Assembly: GCA_963726405.1 (NCBI GenBank) | Contig: CAVSCF010000005.1 | Span: 777,884 to 841,883, forward strand | DNA from: JAOUJD01 sp963726405 | GTDB lineage: Bacteria > Pseudomonadota > Gammaproteobacteria > Burkholderiales > Burkholderiaceae_F | Reading direction: 5' to 3' | DNA length: 64,000 nucleotides | Shown here: positions 9,124 through 18,426 of the stretch, piece by piece | Position numbering within the stretch: the first letter of the stretch is position 1 | Layout of the letters: the number at the start of each line of letters is the position of its first letter | The notes under the pieces: model-generated | Database searches by the model: none | Told to the model about the DNA's origin: nothing | The model's input: only the letters and a program-made list of their open reading frames with translations | Made by a program: the position numbers and the translations under genes

Positions 9124-10524
9124 TCAGTGCTTCGCGGCAACGAGCGACGCGAGGTCGGGCGTGCGGCGATGCCAGTCGGTGGCGCGCTGGAACGCGGCGC
9201 CGATGCGCAGCACCGTGGTGTCCGTGCCCGGGCGTCCGAGGAGTTGCATCCCGATCGGCAGGCCATTCGAGAAGCCCGCGGGCAAGGACAGTGCACAGGC
9301 GTCGAGGTAGTTGCCCGCGCGCGTGAAGCTCGCGAGCGGAGTCACGCTCTCGTCGACGTCGCTGACCGGACACGCGGTCATCGGCACCGTCGGCGTGAGC
9401 AGAGCGTCGCAGTCGCGCATCCACGCGATCCACTCGGCCCGCGCCGCGCGCCGGTGCTCGAGCGCCTCGATGTAGTCCGCGGCGGTGATCGCCTTGCCGC
9501 CGAGCATGCGTCCACGGACGCCGTCGCCGATCGGCAGCGCCCGGTCCTCGATGTAATTGCGGTGCACCGCGTACGCCTCGGCGGCGATGAGCCGGCCGTT
9601 GCGTCGCATGAGGTCATCGAAGGCGAACGGAAACCGGCGCTCGGTCACCTCGGCACCCAGCGAGCGCAGCGCCTGCTGCGCGGCGTTCATCGCCGCGTCG
9701 ACATCGCTCTGCACGGCGATCGGATACTGGTGGGCCGGCAGCACCGTCACCCGCAGTCCGGCCAGGCTCGCCGCGCCCTCTTCAGCACAGGCCGCAAACC
9801 GCCGCGCCGTGTCCGACGACCAGCCGAGCATCGCCGCGCAGAGCAGCGCCGCATCCTCGGCGCTGCGTGTCATGGGCCCGATCGTGTCGAGCGTGGTCGA
9901 CAGCGGGAATGCGCCTTCGGTGCTCAGCAGGCCGCCGCTCGTCTTCAGCCCGGTGATCCCGTTCAATGCCGCCGGGATGCGCACCGACCCGCCGGTATCG
10001 GAGCCGATCGCCGCGGGCGCGAGCCCGGCCGCGACGGCCACGCCCGACCCGCTCGACGAGCCGCCGGGCACGCGGTGCGTGGCGAGGTCCCACGGGTTCC
10101 ACGGTGTGCCGAGGTGTGGATTGGCACCCCAGGTACCAAAGGCGAACTCGACCATCTGCGTTTTGCCGAGCGGCACCATGCCGGCGCCGAGCACGTGACG
10201 CACGACGGTCGCGGTCGTCGTGCTGCGCCGTGCCTTGAAATGCGCCGAGCCGACGCCCGTGGGCGTGCCCTCGATGTCCAGCAGGTCCTTCAGCGCGACC
10301 GGCACGCCATCGAGCGGACTCAGCGGCACGCCGCTCGCGCGACGCTCGTCGGCCGCGCGCGCGTGGTGCCGCGCGAGATCCGGGTCGACATGCACGAACG
10401 CGTTGAGCTTCGGATTGGCGGCCGCAATGCGCGCCAGATACAGCTCCACCAACGCCTGCGCGCTGGTCGCGCCCTGCGAGAGGGACGAGGCGAGTTCCGC
10501 GATCGAAGCGAAGGGATGGGTCAT
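9124..10524 (-). CDS. Amidase-signature (GatA-like) amidohydrolase
   Basis: The 466-residue protein has the full amidase-signature triad: Lys79 in VALKDLLD, the cis-Ser within GGSSSGSG (154-161) and nucleophile Ser180 in SDTGGS. It hydrolyses a carbon-nitrogen amide bond. Without GatB/GatC neighbours it is more likely catabolic (an amide, urea-type or carbamoyl compound) than the tRNA amidotransferase subunit. It begins 7 bases after the stop of the M81 peptidase gene, so both share a transcript with the upstream deacylase. The context suggests that it removes an amide or ureido group from the compound handled by this island. Confidence 0.85.
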   Translation of the reverse strand: MTHPFASIAELASSLSQGATSAQALVELYLARIAAANPKLNAFVHVDPDLARHHARAADERRASGVPLSPLDGVPVALKDLLDIEGTPTGVGSAHFKARRSTTTATVVRHVLGAGMVPLGKTQMVEFAFGTWGANPHLGTPWNPWDLATHRVPGGSSSGSGVAVAAGLAPAAIGSDTGGSVRIPAALNGITGLKTSGGLLSTEGAFPLSTTLDTIGPMTRSAEDAALLCAAMLGWSSDTARRFAACAEEGAASLAGLRVTVLPAHQYPIAVQSDVDAAMNAAQQALRSLGAEVTERRFPFAFDDLMRRNGRLIAAEAYAVHRNYIEDRALPIGDGVRGRMLGGKAITAADYIEALEHRRAARAEWIAWMRDCDALLTPTVPMTACPVSDVDESVTPLASFTRAGNYLDACALSLPAGFSNGLPIGMQLLGRPGTDTTVLRIGAAFQRATDWHRRTPDLASLVAAKH

Positions 10525-10531
10525 TGGCAGG

Positions 10532-12028
10532 TCAGTAGTCGACTTTGGGGTCGAGCGGATGGATCGGGCGTCGCACGCGCTGGAAGCGGAACAGGCCGTA
10601 GTCGGAACTCGTCACCCCGCGGCTGTCGCACTCGACGAGGCCGGCCGCGATCGGCACGAAGCTCGGCCGGCAATACATGCGCGACTTCAGGATCAGGTAG
10701 TCGAAGCGCGCGGGATCGATGCCTGCGCTCGTGAATACGCCGAGATCGAGCGGCTCCATCGGGCGCTCCGTCACCACGACGGTGAAGGCGGCCGATTCGA
10801 GCACCGCGGTCCGGCCCATCGCCCAGGTCTCGCCGGTGTAGATCGGCCCGCTGATCCGGAAGCGGCCGTCGGTGAGGGCGCGCACGCGCGCACGGACCCG
10901 CAGCCGCGGCCGCGGATCGGTACCGAGCCCGAGAGGACGAACGTTCCCGAGTTCCAGGTCCAGCGTCGCGCCGAGGCCCGCCGACGTGGCGACGGCGACC
11001 GCCTCGGGATCGCACAGCGGGCCGACCCCGATGTTCGACAGCCCCTGCCGGAGGCATTCCTCCAGCACGTCCGTCGTGTCGCAGGTGCCGCCGGACATGA
11101 CGTTGTCCCCGTGATCGAGCAGCAGCACCGGACGCCCGCCCGCCTGCGCATGCAGCGAACGCGCTTGCGCAACGCTGTCGGCGAGCGGCACGCTGGTGTA
11201 GACGAAACCGTCGCGGTCGCGCCAGATGGAGTGCGCCAGTTCGTCGGCGGCCCGCTGTGCCGCTTCACGGGTCTGGCCCACCGTCACGACGCTGACCCCC
11301 GCGTCCCGGAAGTCGGCAAGCGAGAAGCCGGCGAACACCGTCGCGGCGAGCAGGCCATCGTGTTCGGCCTGGCGCGCGCGCTCCACCGCGCGGCGCATCG
11401 CGCCATCGCCGGTCGCGCTGCGCAGCGTGTGCGACAACAGCGGCGGCTGTGCCCACGCGACGTGGGGACGCGCGCCGCCATCGAGCCACCCGAAGAGCAG
11501 CCGCGCGGCGTGCTCGCCGGTTTCGTACATGTCGACGTGCGGGTACGTCTTGAAGCCGACCATCACGTCCGCGTGATCGACCATCGCCTGAGTGATGTTT
11601 CCGTGCAGGTCGAGCGCCACGGCGAGCGGCGTGTCGGGCGCGACGGCGCGGATGCGCTTCAGCAGTTCGCCCTCGCCGTCGTCGAAGCGCTCGGTGACCA
11701 TCGCGCCATGCAGGTCGAGCAGGATTGCGTCGGCGCCGGCGCGCACGGCGTCGACGATGCCGCCCGCGAGCTGTTCGTAGGCGTCTGCGGCAACCCGTCC
11801 GCTCGGATTCGCCGTGGCGTTCACGGCCACGGCAAGCGCGTCGCCGCGGCGCTCGACGGCGTCGATGAACGCGCCCAGGCCCGTGCGGCTGCCTTTCGCC
11901 TGCGCGTAGGCCTCCGCGCCGAATGTGGGTCCATCCGGCCCGAAGGACGCGAGCGGCGTAGGCACCGGCGAAAAGGTGTTCGTTTCGTGGTTCAGGCGTG
12001 CGGCGACGATCTTCATCGGGCGACTCAT
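10532..12028 (-). CDS. M81-family metallopeptidase (MlrC-like)
   Basis: The 498-residue protein starts MSRPMKIVAARLNHETNTFS, with the conserved HETNTF metal-site motif, followed by DLHGAMVTE, DLHGN and LLDHGDNVMSGG. This is the organisation of the M81/MlrC family, named after microcystinase C, whose members cleave small peptides or amide bonds with bound zinc. The ATG at 12028 overlaps the TGA of the upstream deacylase (ATGA), so the two are translationally coupled. Many soil and plant-associated bacteria carry MlrC relatives beside Dpp transporters with no link to microcystin, so the substrate is open. Confidence 0.85.
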   Translation of the reverse strand: MSRPMKIVAARLNHETNTFSPVPTPLASFGPDGPTFGAEAYAQAKGSRTGLGAFIDAVERRGDALAVAVNATANPSGRVAADAYEQLAGGIVDAVRAGADAILLDLHGAMVTERFDDGEGELLKRIRAVAPDTPLAVALDLHGNITQAMVDHADVMVGFKTYPHVDMYETGEHAARLLFGWLDGGARPHVAWAQPPLLSHTLRSATGDGAMRRAVERARQAEHDGLLAATVFAGFSLADFRDAGVSVVTVGQTREAAQRAADELAHSIWRDRDGFVYTSVPLADSVAQARSLHAQAGGRPVLLLDHGDNVMSGGTCDTTDVLEECLRQGLSNIGVGPLCDPEAVAVATSAGLGATLDLELGNVRPLGLGTDPRPRLRVRARVRALTDGRFRISGPIYTGETWAMGRTAVLESAAFTVVVTERPMEPLDLGVFTSAGIDPARFDYLILKSRMYCRPSFVPIAAGLVECDSRGVTSSDYGLFRFQRVRRPIHPLDPKVDY

Positions 12029-13470
12029 CGTGTGCGGCGGATCACCTGCCCCGTGCGCGCGCCGGTCGGCGCGCCCCGGTGCCACGCGAGCGTGCCGTTC
12101 ACGTAGACGGATTCGATGCCGGTGGCGGGCGTCTTCGGCGCGGCGAAGGTCGCGGCGTCGGCGATGCGCGCGGGATCGAAGACGACGACATCCGCCCGCA
12201 TGCCGGGCGCGATCGTGCCTCGACCGGCGAGGCGAAAGCGATCCGCGGGCAGGCCGGTCATCTTGTGCACGGCCTGCTCGAGCGGAAAGAGATGACGCTG
12301 GCGCGCGTAGTGGCCGAGCACGCGGGGAAACGCGCCCCACAGGCGCGGGTGCGGAAATTCATCGTGGGGCAGGCCGTCCGAACCGATCATCGTCTCGGGA
12401 TAGGCGAGGATGCGTTCGACGTCGGCCTCGTCCATCGAGAAGTAGATCGCGCCGGCCGGTTGCAGGGCGTCGATCACCGCTTCGATCGACGCGCCCTCCT
12501 CCGACGCCAGTTCGTCGAGATAGCGTCCGGCCGCGGCGGGCCGCGCCTTCGACCACGCAATCAGGACGCGCTGGGCCTGCGCGGCCGCATCCTTGCGCAG
12601 CACGGTGGACGACGCGATGTACGGATAGCAGTCGAGGCAGACGTCTTGCCGGCGGCGCGCCTCGTCGAGCAGCGCGAGCGTCTGCGTGGAGCGGCCGAAG
12701 TTGGCGCGGCCGATCACCTTGTGGTGCGACAGCACCTGCCGGACGCCGAGGGCGTTGGCGATCTCCATCGCTTCCGTCATGGACTCCAGCACGCGCTCGC
12801 CTTCGTCGCGGATGTGCGAGGCGATCAGGGCGCTCGTGCCGCGCAGCGGTTCGAACACGCGGCGGATCTCGTCGGGCGTCGCCGCGTTGGCGGGCGCGTA
12901 GTACGTTCCGGTGGACACGCCGATGGCGCCGGCGTCGAGGCCCTCGGCGACGGCCGCCTGCATCGCGGCGATCTCGCTTTCGCGTGCGGGCCGGTCGAGT
13001 GCACCCATCGCGACCACGCGCAGCGTCGTGTGACCGACGAGCGGCGGCGCAGTTGATCGGCGGGCGGCTGCGCTTCGAGCGCGTCGAAGTAGTCGCGGAA
13101 GTTCGTGAAGCGCTGCGAGGGCGCGCTGCCCGGATCGGCGGCAACCAGGTTCGAGGGCGGCACCGCTGCGCGATCGCCGAGCGGCGCCAGGCTGATGCCG
13201 CAATTGCCGGTGACCACCGTCGTGACGCCCTGGCTTAATTTGGGTGTCATCGACGGGTCGGCAAGCAGCAGACCGGTCGTCGTGCGTATGCACGTCGATG
13301 AAGCCGGGCGCGACGACGAGGCCGTCGACGTCGACGAGTTTCGTTGGCCTCGGTGCCGACGGCTCGCCGACCGCCGCGATGAAGCCGCTCGCGCAGCGTG
13401 ACGTCGCATGGCGCGGCGCGGCGCCGGTGCCGTCGACGACGAGTCCGCCCCGTAGAACTACGGTGGTCAC
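12025..13470 (-). CDS. N-acyl-D-amino-acid deacylase (D-aminoacylase), with several frameshifts
   Basis: An amidohydrolase-superfamily protein: GFIDVHTHDD (metal site), VTGNCGISLAP (the family's cysteine ligand), LSHHKVIG and MIGSDGLPHDEFPHP. D-aminoacylases remove N-acyl groups from D-amino acids. The intact reading needs frame changes at about 13395-13405 (two, compensating), 13272-13275 and 13055; the first 140 residues are split between frames while the rest is clean. The start is GTG 13470, preceded by AAGGGA. It is the first gene of the leftward arm and is coupled to the M81 gene. If the indels are real, the enzyme is inactive, because the metal-site segment is scrambled. Confidence 0.72.
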   Translation of the reverse strand: MTTVVLRGGLVVDGTGAAPRHATSRCASGFIAAVGEPSAPRPTKLVDVDGLVVAPGFIDVHTHDDRSAACRPVDDTQIKPGRHDGGHRQLRHQPGAARRSRSGAALEPGCRRSGQRALAALHELPRLLRRARSAAARRSTAPPLVGHTTLRVVAMGALDRPARESEIAAMQAAVAEGLDAGAIGVSTGTYYAPANAATPDEIRRVFEPLRGTSALIASHIRDEGERVLESMTEAMEIANALGVRQVLSHHKVIGRANFGRSTQTLALLDEARRRQDVCLDCYPYIASSTVLRKDAAAQAQRVLIAWSKARPAAAGRYLDELASEEGASIEAVIDALQPAGAIYFSMDEADVERILAYPETMIGSDGLPHDEFPHPRLWGAFPRVLGHYARQRHLFPLEQAVHKMTGLPADRFRLAGRGTIAPGMRADVVVFDPARIADAATFAAPKTPATGIESVYVNGTLAWHRGAPTGARTGQVIRRTR

Positions 13471-13671
13471 ATGTTTCCCTTGTGATTCGGCTGCGTGTAG
13501 TCTGTCCTTTCGCTGCAGGCTCGGCAAATCGACGAGGCTCGCATTGCACGCAGACGGCGCATCCGTGCACCTTCATGGGACGCACGGTGCAGACCGGGTT
13601 GGAGACACCGGCACGCGGTCGAGCGCAATGTACGAGTGCGTCGGGTCGCGCATCGCCTGCGCCGGGTGCTC

Positions 13672-13687
13672 TGGAATGCTTCTTGCG
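13672..13687 (+). promoter_or_regulatory. Possible sigma-54 promoter for the transporter operon
   Basis: TGGAATGCTTCTTGC matches the -24/-12 layout (GG at 13673-13674, ten bases, GC at 13685-13686) of sigma-54 promoters, with TTGC intact and TGG followed by a variant of the CACG box. It lies about 80 bases upstream of the binding-protein ATG in the divergent intergenic region. Nitrogen-scavenging Dpp-type operons are often sigma-54 dependent, so the position makes sense, but a GG-N10-GC match arises easily by chance in GC-rich DNA and no activator gene is adjacent. Confidence 0.35.
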
Positions 13688-13694
13688 TTTTAGC

Positions 13695-13722
13695 CGCCCC
13701 GTTGCTCCACGCGAACGGGGCG
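13695..13722 (+). promoter_or_regulatory. Leader hairpin upstream of the peptide-binding protein gene
   Basis: CGCCCCGTT (13695-13703) and AACGGGGCG (13714-13722) form a perfect 9-bp stem with a 10-base loop. It is followed by a T-rich stretch (13723-13750) before the AAGAGGAGAGGGA ribosome site. It could be an attenuator or terminator-like element for the Dpp operon, or a terminator for something to its left. The sequence shows only the fold potential. Confidence 0.45.
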
Positions 13723-13768
13723 TTCGGCTGTCGTTTCTTGTTTGTTGTCCAAGAGGAGAGGGAAGTCA

Positions 13769-15373
13769 ATGAGCATGCGAATGAGCGGTTGGCGGCGATC
13801 CGGAGTGGCGATCGCGCTCGGTCTGGCGATGACGGCGAGCCTCATGGTGAGCGGCCCCGCCGCTGCACAGGGCAAGGTGCTGCGGTTCGTGCCCGAGGCG
13901 GACTTGCGGATCCTCGATCCCATCACGACCACGGCGTACATCACGCGCAATCACGGCTACATGGTGTACGACGTGCTGTTCGCGACCGACGCCAAGTTCC
14001 AGGTCCAGCCGCAGATGGTCGACAAGTGGGACGCGAGCGCGGACAAGCTGACCTACACGTTCACGCTGCGGGATGGCCTGAAGTTCCACGACGGCCAGCC
14101 CGTGAAGTCGGCGGACTGCATCGCGTCGATCCAGCGCTGGGCCAAGCGTGACGTGTTCGGCCAGAAACTCGACGAGATGACCGAGTCGTGGACGGCGGTC
14201 AACGACAAGACGTTCCGACTGAAGCTGAAGAAGCCTTTCCCGTACGTGCTGGAAGCGCTTGCCAAGCCGTCGTCGAACGTGCCCTTCATCATGCCGGAGC
14301 GCATCGCCAAGACCGATGCCAACACCGCGATCACCGATCCCACCGGCTCGGGACCATTCAAGATGGTCAAGGAGCAGTGGGTGCCGGGCAACAAGGTCGT
14401 GTACGTCAAGAACACGGACTACGTGCCGCGCAAGGAAGCGCCTTCGTGGGGCGCCGGCGGCAAGGTGGTGAAGGTCGACCGCGTCGAGTGGGTCTACATC
14501 CCGGATGCGGCCACGGCCGCTGCCGCGCTGAACAGCGGCGAGGTCGACTGGTGGCAGCAGCTGCCGAACGACCTGATCCCGGTCGTCGCCAAGAACAAGG
14601 ACGTCAAGGTCGAGAGCGTCGATCCACTGGGTTCGATCGGCATCCTGCGCTTCAACCACCTGCAGCCGCCGTTCAACAACGTGAAGATGCGGCAGGCCGT
14701 GCAGATGGTCGTCAACCAGCACGACTACGCGATCGCCATCGCGGGCGACGACAAGAACGGCAAGGTCTGCCCGTCGTTCTTCACCTGCGGCACGCCGATG
14801 GCGAGCACCGCGGGTTCCGAGGCGCTGACGGGCAAGCGCGACTTCGACAAGGCGAAGGCGCTGATCAAGGAAGCCGGATACAAGGGCGAGAAGATCGTCC
14901 TGATCTACGCGACCGACCAGCCGATCGTGAACAACCAGGCACTCGTCACGCAGGACATCCTGAAGAAGCTCGGCCTTAATGTCGAACTGGCAGCGAGCGA
15001 CTGGGGCACGATGATCACGCGCCGCGGCTCCAAGGAGCCGGTCGAGAAGGGTGGCTGGAGCATCTTCCACACGTGGTTCGTCGGCCCGGACATCACGACC
15101 CCGGCGCTCAACTCGCCGCTGCGCGGTGCGGGCGAGAAGTCGTGGTTCGGCTGGCCGACCGATCCCAAGCTGGAAGAGCTGCGTGACCAGTGGTTCGCCG
15201 CGCCGGCGGTTGCGGATCAGAAGAGGGTCGCCGAAGAGATGCAGAAGCAGGCGTTCCAGTCGGTGCCGTACGTGCCGACCGCGCAATTCATCATCCCGAC
15301 CGCGTACCGGACCAACCTGTCGGGCGTGATCATTTCGCCCGTGACATTCCTCTGGAACGTGGAGAAGAAATAG
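13769..15373 (+). CDS. ABC transporter periplasmic substrate-binding protein (family 5, peptide type)
   Basis: The 534-residue precursor has a Sec signal peptide (hydrophobic VAIALGLAMTASLMVSG, cleavage near AAAQ, residue ~31) and a family-5 solute-binding fold (LRILDPITTTAYITRNHGY; TGSGPFKMVKE; LRFNHLQPPFNN). These proteins capture di/oligopeptides, nickel, opines or modified amino acids in the periplasm and deliver them to Dpp/Opp permeases. ATG 13769 has an excellent ribosome site, AAGAGGAGAGGGA. It heads the rightward operon and is separated from the permease gene by two hairpins, an arrangement that usually keeps binding protein in excess over membrane components. Confidence 0.9.
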   Translation: MSMRMSGWRRSGVAIALGLAMTASLMVSGPAAAQGKVLRFVPEADLRILDPITTTAYITRNHGYMVYDVLFATDAKFQVQPQMVDKWDASADKLTYTFTLRDGLKFHDGQPVKSADCIASIQRWAKRDVFGQKLDEMTESWTAVNDKTFRLKLKKPFPYVLEALAKPSSNVPFIMPERIAKTDANTAITDPTGSGPFKMVKEQWVPGNKVVYVKNTDYVPRKEAPSWGAGGKVVKVDRVEWVYIPDAATAAAALNSGEVDWWQQLPNDLIPVVAKNKDVKVESVDPLGSIGILRFNHLQPPFNNVKMRQAVQMVVNQHDYAIAIAGDDKNGKVCPSFFTCGTPMASTAGSEALTGKRDFDKAKALIKEAGYKGEKIVLIYATDQPIVNNQALVTQDILKKLGLNVELAASDWGTMITRRGSKEPVEKGGWSIFHTWFVGPDITTPALNSPLRGAGEKSWFGWPTDPKLEELRDQWFAAPAVADQKRVAEEMQKQAFQSVPYVPTAQFIIPTAYRTNLSGVIISPVTFLWNVEKK

Positions 15374-15384
15374 CGGCAGCCTGA

Positions 15385-15451
15385 CTCGCCCCGGCGCTGT
15401 CCGGGGCGAGGATTCATTCATCGTGATACGGTCCCGGCTTCGCCCGGGACC
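15385..15451 (+). promoter_or_regulatory. Two tandem hairpins between binding-protein and permease genes
   Basis: CTCGCCCCGG (15385-15394) pairs perfectly with CCGGGGCGAG (15401-15410) around a 6-base loop. A second stem, GGTCCCGG (15430-15437) with CCGGGACC (15444-15451), follows. Neither has a T tract, so they more likely act as mRNA-stabilising or partial-termination elements that raise binding-protein expression relative to the downstream membrane genes. Confidence 0.6.
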
Positions 15452-15484
15452 CAGCCCTCCCCGCGTGCCGCCTCACGCCGCCTG

Positions 15485-16426
15485 ATGCTCCGTTACACAC
15501 TCAAACGCCTGCTCGCCACCATCCCCGTGATGGCGGTCGTGGCGCTGTTCGTCTTCTCGCTGCTGTATGTCAGCCCCGGCGATCCGGCGGCGGTCATCGC
15601 GGGCGACATGGCCACCGAGCAGGACATCGCCAAGATCCGCGCGCAACTCGGACTCGACCAGCCCTATCTGGTCCGTTTCGCGCACTGGGTGGGCGACCTT
15701 GCGCAAGGCGACCTCGGCACCTCGATCTTCACGCAGCTTCCGGTGTCGACCCTGATCGCGCAGCGCGTGGAGCCGACGCTCGCCCTGACGCTGTGCACCC
15801 TCATCGTGGCGGTCGGGCTGGCCGTGCCGCTTGGCGTGCTCGCCGCCGCGCGCGCCGGCGGCTGGGTCGACCGGTTCGTGATGGCGCTGTCGGTCCTCGG
15901 CTTCTCGGTGCCGGTGTTCGTGATCGCGTACGGCCTGATCTTCACGTTCGCCGTGTGGCTCGAATGGCTGCCGGTGCAGGGCTACCGCAGCCTCAGCGAG
16001 GGCTTCGTGCCGTTCATCCGGCACATGATCCTGCCGAGTGTGGCGCTGGGCCTGGTCTACATGGCCCTGATCGCGCGCATCACCCGCGCGACGATGCTCG
16101 ACGTCCTGGCGCAGGACTACGTGCGCACCGCCACCGCCAAGGGCCTTGCGCCCGGCACGGTCCTCGTCCGGCACGCGCTGAAGAACGCCGCGGTGCCGAT
16201 CGTCACCATCATCGGCATCGGCGTCGCGCTGCTGATCGGCGGCGTGGTGGTCACCGAGACCGTGTTCGCAATTCCCGGCCTCGGCCGGCTGACCGTCGAC
16301 GCCATCCTGCGGCGCGACTATCCGATCATCCAGGGCGTGACGCTGCTGTTTTCCGCGGTGTACGTCATCGTCAACCTGTTGGTCGACCTCAGCTACTCGC
16401 TGTTCGACCCGCGGATCCGGTACTAG
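15485..16426 (+). CDS. DppB-type ABC transporter permease
   Basis: The 313-residue inner-membrane protein has six hydrophobic segments (first: LLATIPVMAVVALFVFSLLY) and the permease EAA loop (DYVRTATAKGLAPGTVLVRH) that contacts the ATPase. The ending VDLSYSLFDPRIRY is typical of DppB/OppB. It pairs with the DppC-type permease to form the translocation channel. It follows the hairpins by 33 bases; 83 bases with a dispersed repeat separate it from the next permease gene. Confidence 0.92.
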   Translation: MLRYTLKRLLATIPVMAVVALFVFSLLYVSPGDPAAVIAGDMATEQDIAKIRAQLGLDQPYLVRFAHWVGDLAQGDLGTSIFTQLPVSTLIAQRVEPTLALTLCTLIVAVGLAVPLGVLAAARAGGWVDRFVMALSVLGFSVPVFVIAYGLIFTFAVWLEWLPVQGYRSLSEGFVPFIRHMILPSVALGLVYMALIARITRATMLDVLAQDYVRTATAKGLAPGTVLVRHALKNAAVPIVTIIGIGVALLIGGVVVTETVFAIPGLGRLTVDAILRRDYPIIQGVTLLFSAVYVIVNLLVDLSYSLFDPRIRY

Positions 16427-16435
16427 CATGGCTCG

Positions 16436-16509
16436 GCCCCCACGCTCACTTCGTTCGCTGCCCCCCGAGGGGGCGCGTCAGTGGCTTCGGGCGGCCGGGC
16501 GCCACTGAC
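16436..16509. repeat. C-rich dispersed repeat with inverted repeat between the permease genes
   Basis: A C-rich block (CCCCCACGCTCACTTCG from 16438, then CCCCCCGAGGGGG) is followed by GTCAGTGGC (16477-16485) and its exact reverse complement GCCACTGAC (16501-16509), which abuts the ATG of the next gene. The C-rich block resembles short repeats I have seen between genes in Burkholderiales. Its position puts a strong hairpin directly over the translation start of the second permease gene. Confidence 0.55.
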
Positions 16510-17394
16510 ATGGCCGCCGTGGTCGACATCGCCGTCGCGCCGAAGTCGGCTTCGCCGACGGTGCAGCGCTTCAAGGATGCCCTGCGCCGCCACCCCACCG
16601 CGATCGCCGGAGCGATCGTGCTGCTGCTGATGGGGCTGGTCGCGATCTTCGCCCCCTATCTCGGCACCGTCGATCCGCAGGCCCTGTCGCCGATCCGCCG
16701 CCTGCGGCCGATCAGCGAGGAGTTCTGGTTCGGCAGCGACATGCTCGGCCGCGACGTCTACAGCCGCGTCATCTACGGCACGCGGGTCTCGCTGACCGTC
16801 GGCCTCGCCGTCGCGCTGCTCGTCGACCACCGTGGGACTCGCAATCGGGCTCGTCACCGGTTACCTGCGCTGGATGGACGCGATCGTGATGCGCGTGATG
16901 GACGGCCTGATGTCGATCCCGTCCGTGCTGCTCGCCATCGCGCTGATCTCGCTCACGCGCGCCAGCCTCGAGAACGTGATCATGGCCATCGCCATCGCCG
17001 AGATTCCGCGGGTCGTGCGACTGGTGCGCTCGCTGGTGCTGACGCTGCGGGAGCAGCCCTACGTCGAGGCGGCGATCGCCTCCGGCACGCGGCTGCCTGC
17101 GATCCTGCTGCGCCACATCCTGCCGAACACCATGGCGCCGCTGCTGGTGCAGGCGACCTACATCTGCGCCTCGGCGATGATCACCGAGGCCATCCTGTCG
17201 TTCATAGGCGCCGGCACGCCGCCGAACATCCCGAGCTGGGGCAACATCATGGCGGAGGCCCGCAGCCTGATCCAGCTGCGGCCGACGATCCTGCTCTTCC
17301 CCGGCCTCTTCCTGTCGCTGACCGTGTTGTCGGTCAACCTCCTCGGCGATGGCTTACGCGACGCCCTCGACCCGCGGCTCGCGCGCCGCCTCTG

Positions 17395-17395
<1 letters not shown>
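16510..17395 (+). CDS. DppC-type ABC transporter permease, single-base frameshift
   Basis: Residues up to SLTVGLAVALL read in one frame (TAIAGAIVLLLMGLVAIFAPY; FWFGSDMLGRDVYSRVIYG). After an apparent extra G at 16822 the rest reads in the next frame (STTVGLAIGLVTGYLRWMD, the EAA loop VEAAIASGTRLPAILLRHI, and DGLRDALDPRL). With that base removed, the product is a normal permease of about 295 residues. The break falls between membrane segments 1 and 2, so a real frameshift would abolish transport. The stop overlaps the ATPase start (TGATG at 17393-17397). Confidence 0.82.

Positions 17396-18422
<1,027 letters not shown>

Positions 18423-18426
<4 letters not shown>

Noticed and set aside
10532..12028. 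Reading the MlrC-like gene as evidence for microcystin degradation
   Set aside because: No mlrA or mlrB gene is present, and M81 proteins are common in bacteria that do not degrade microcystin.
10220..12106. A 628-codon plus-strand frame opposite the amidase and M81 genes
   Set aside because: An antisense shadow: Arg/Ala/His-rich translation with no motif, against two well-conserved genes on the minus strand.
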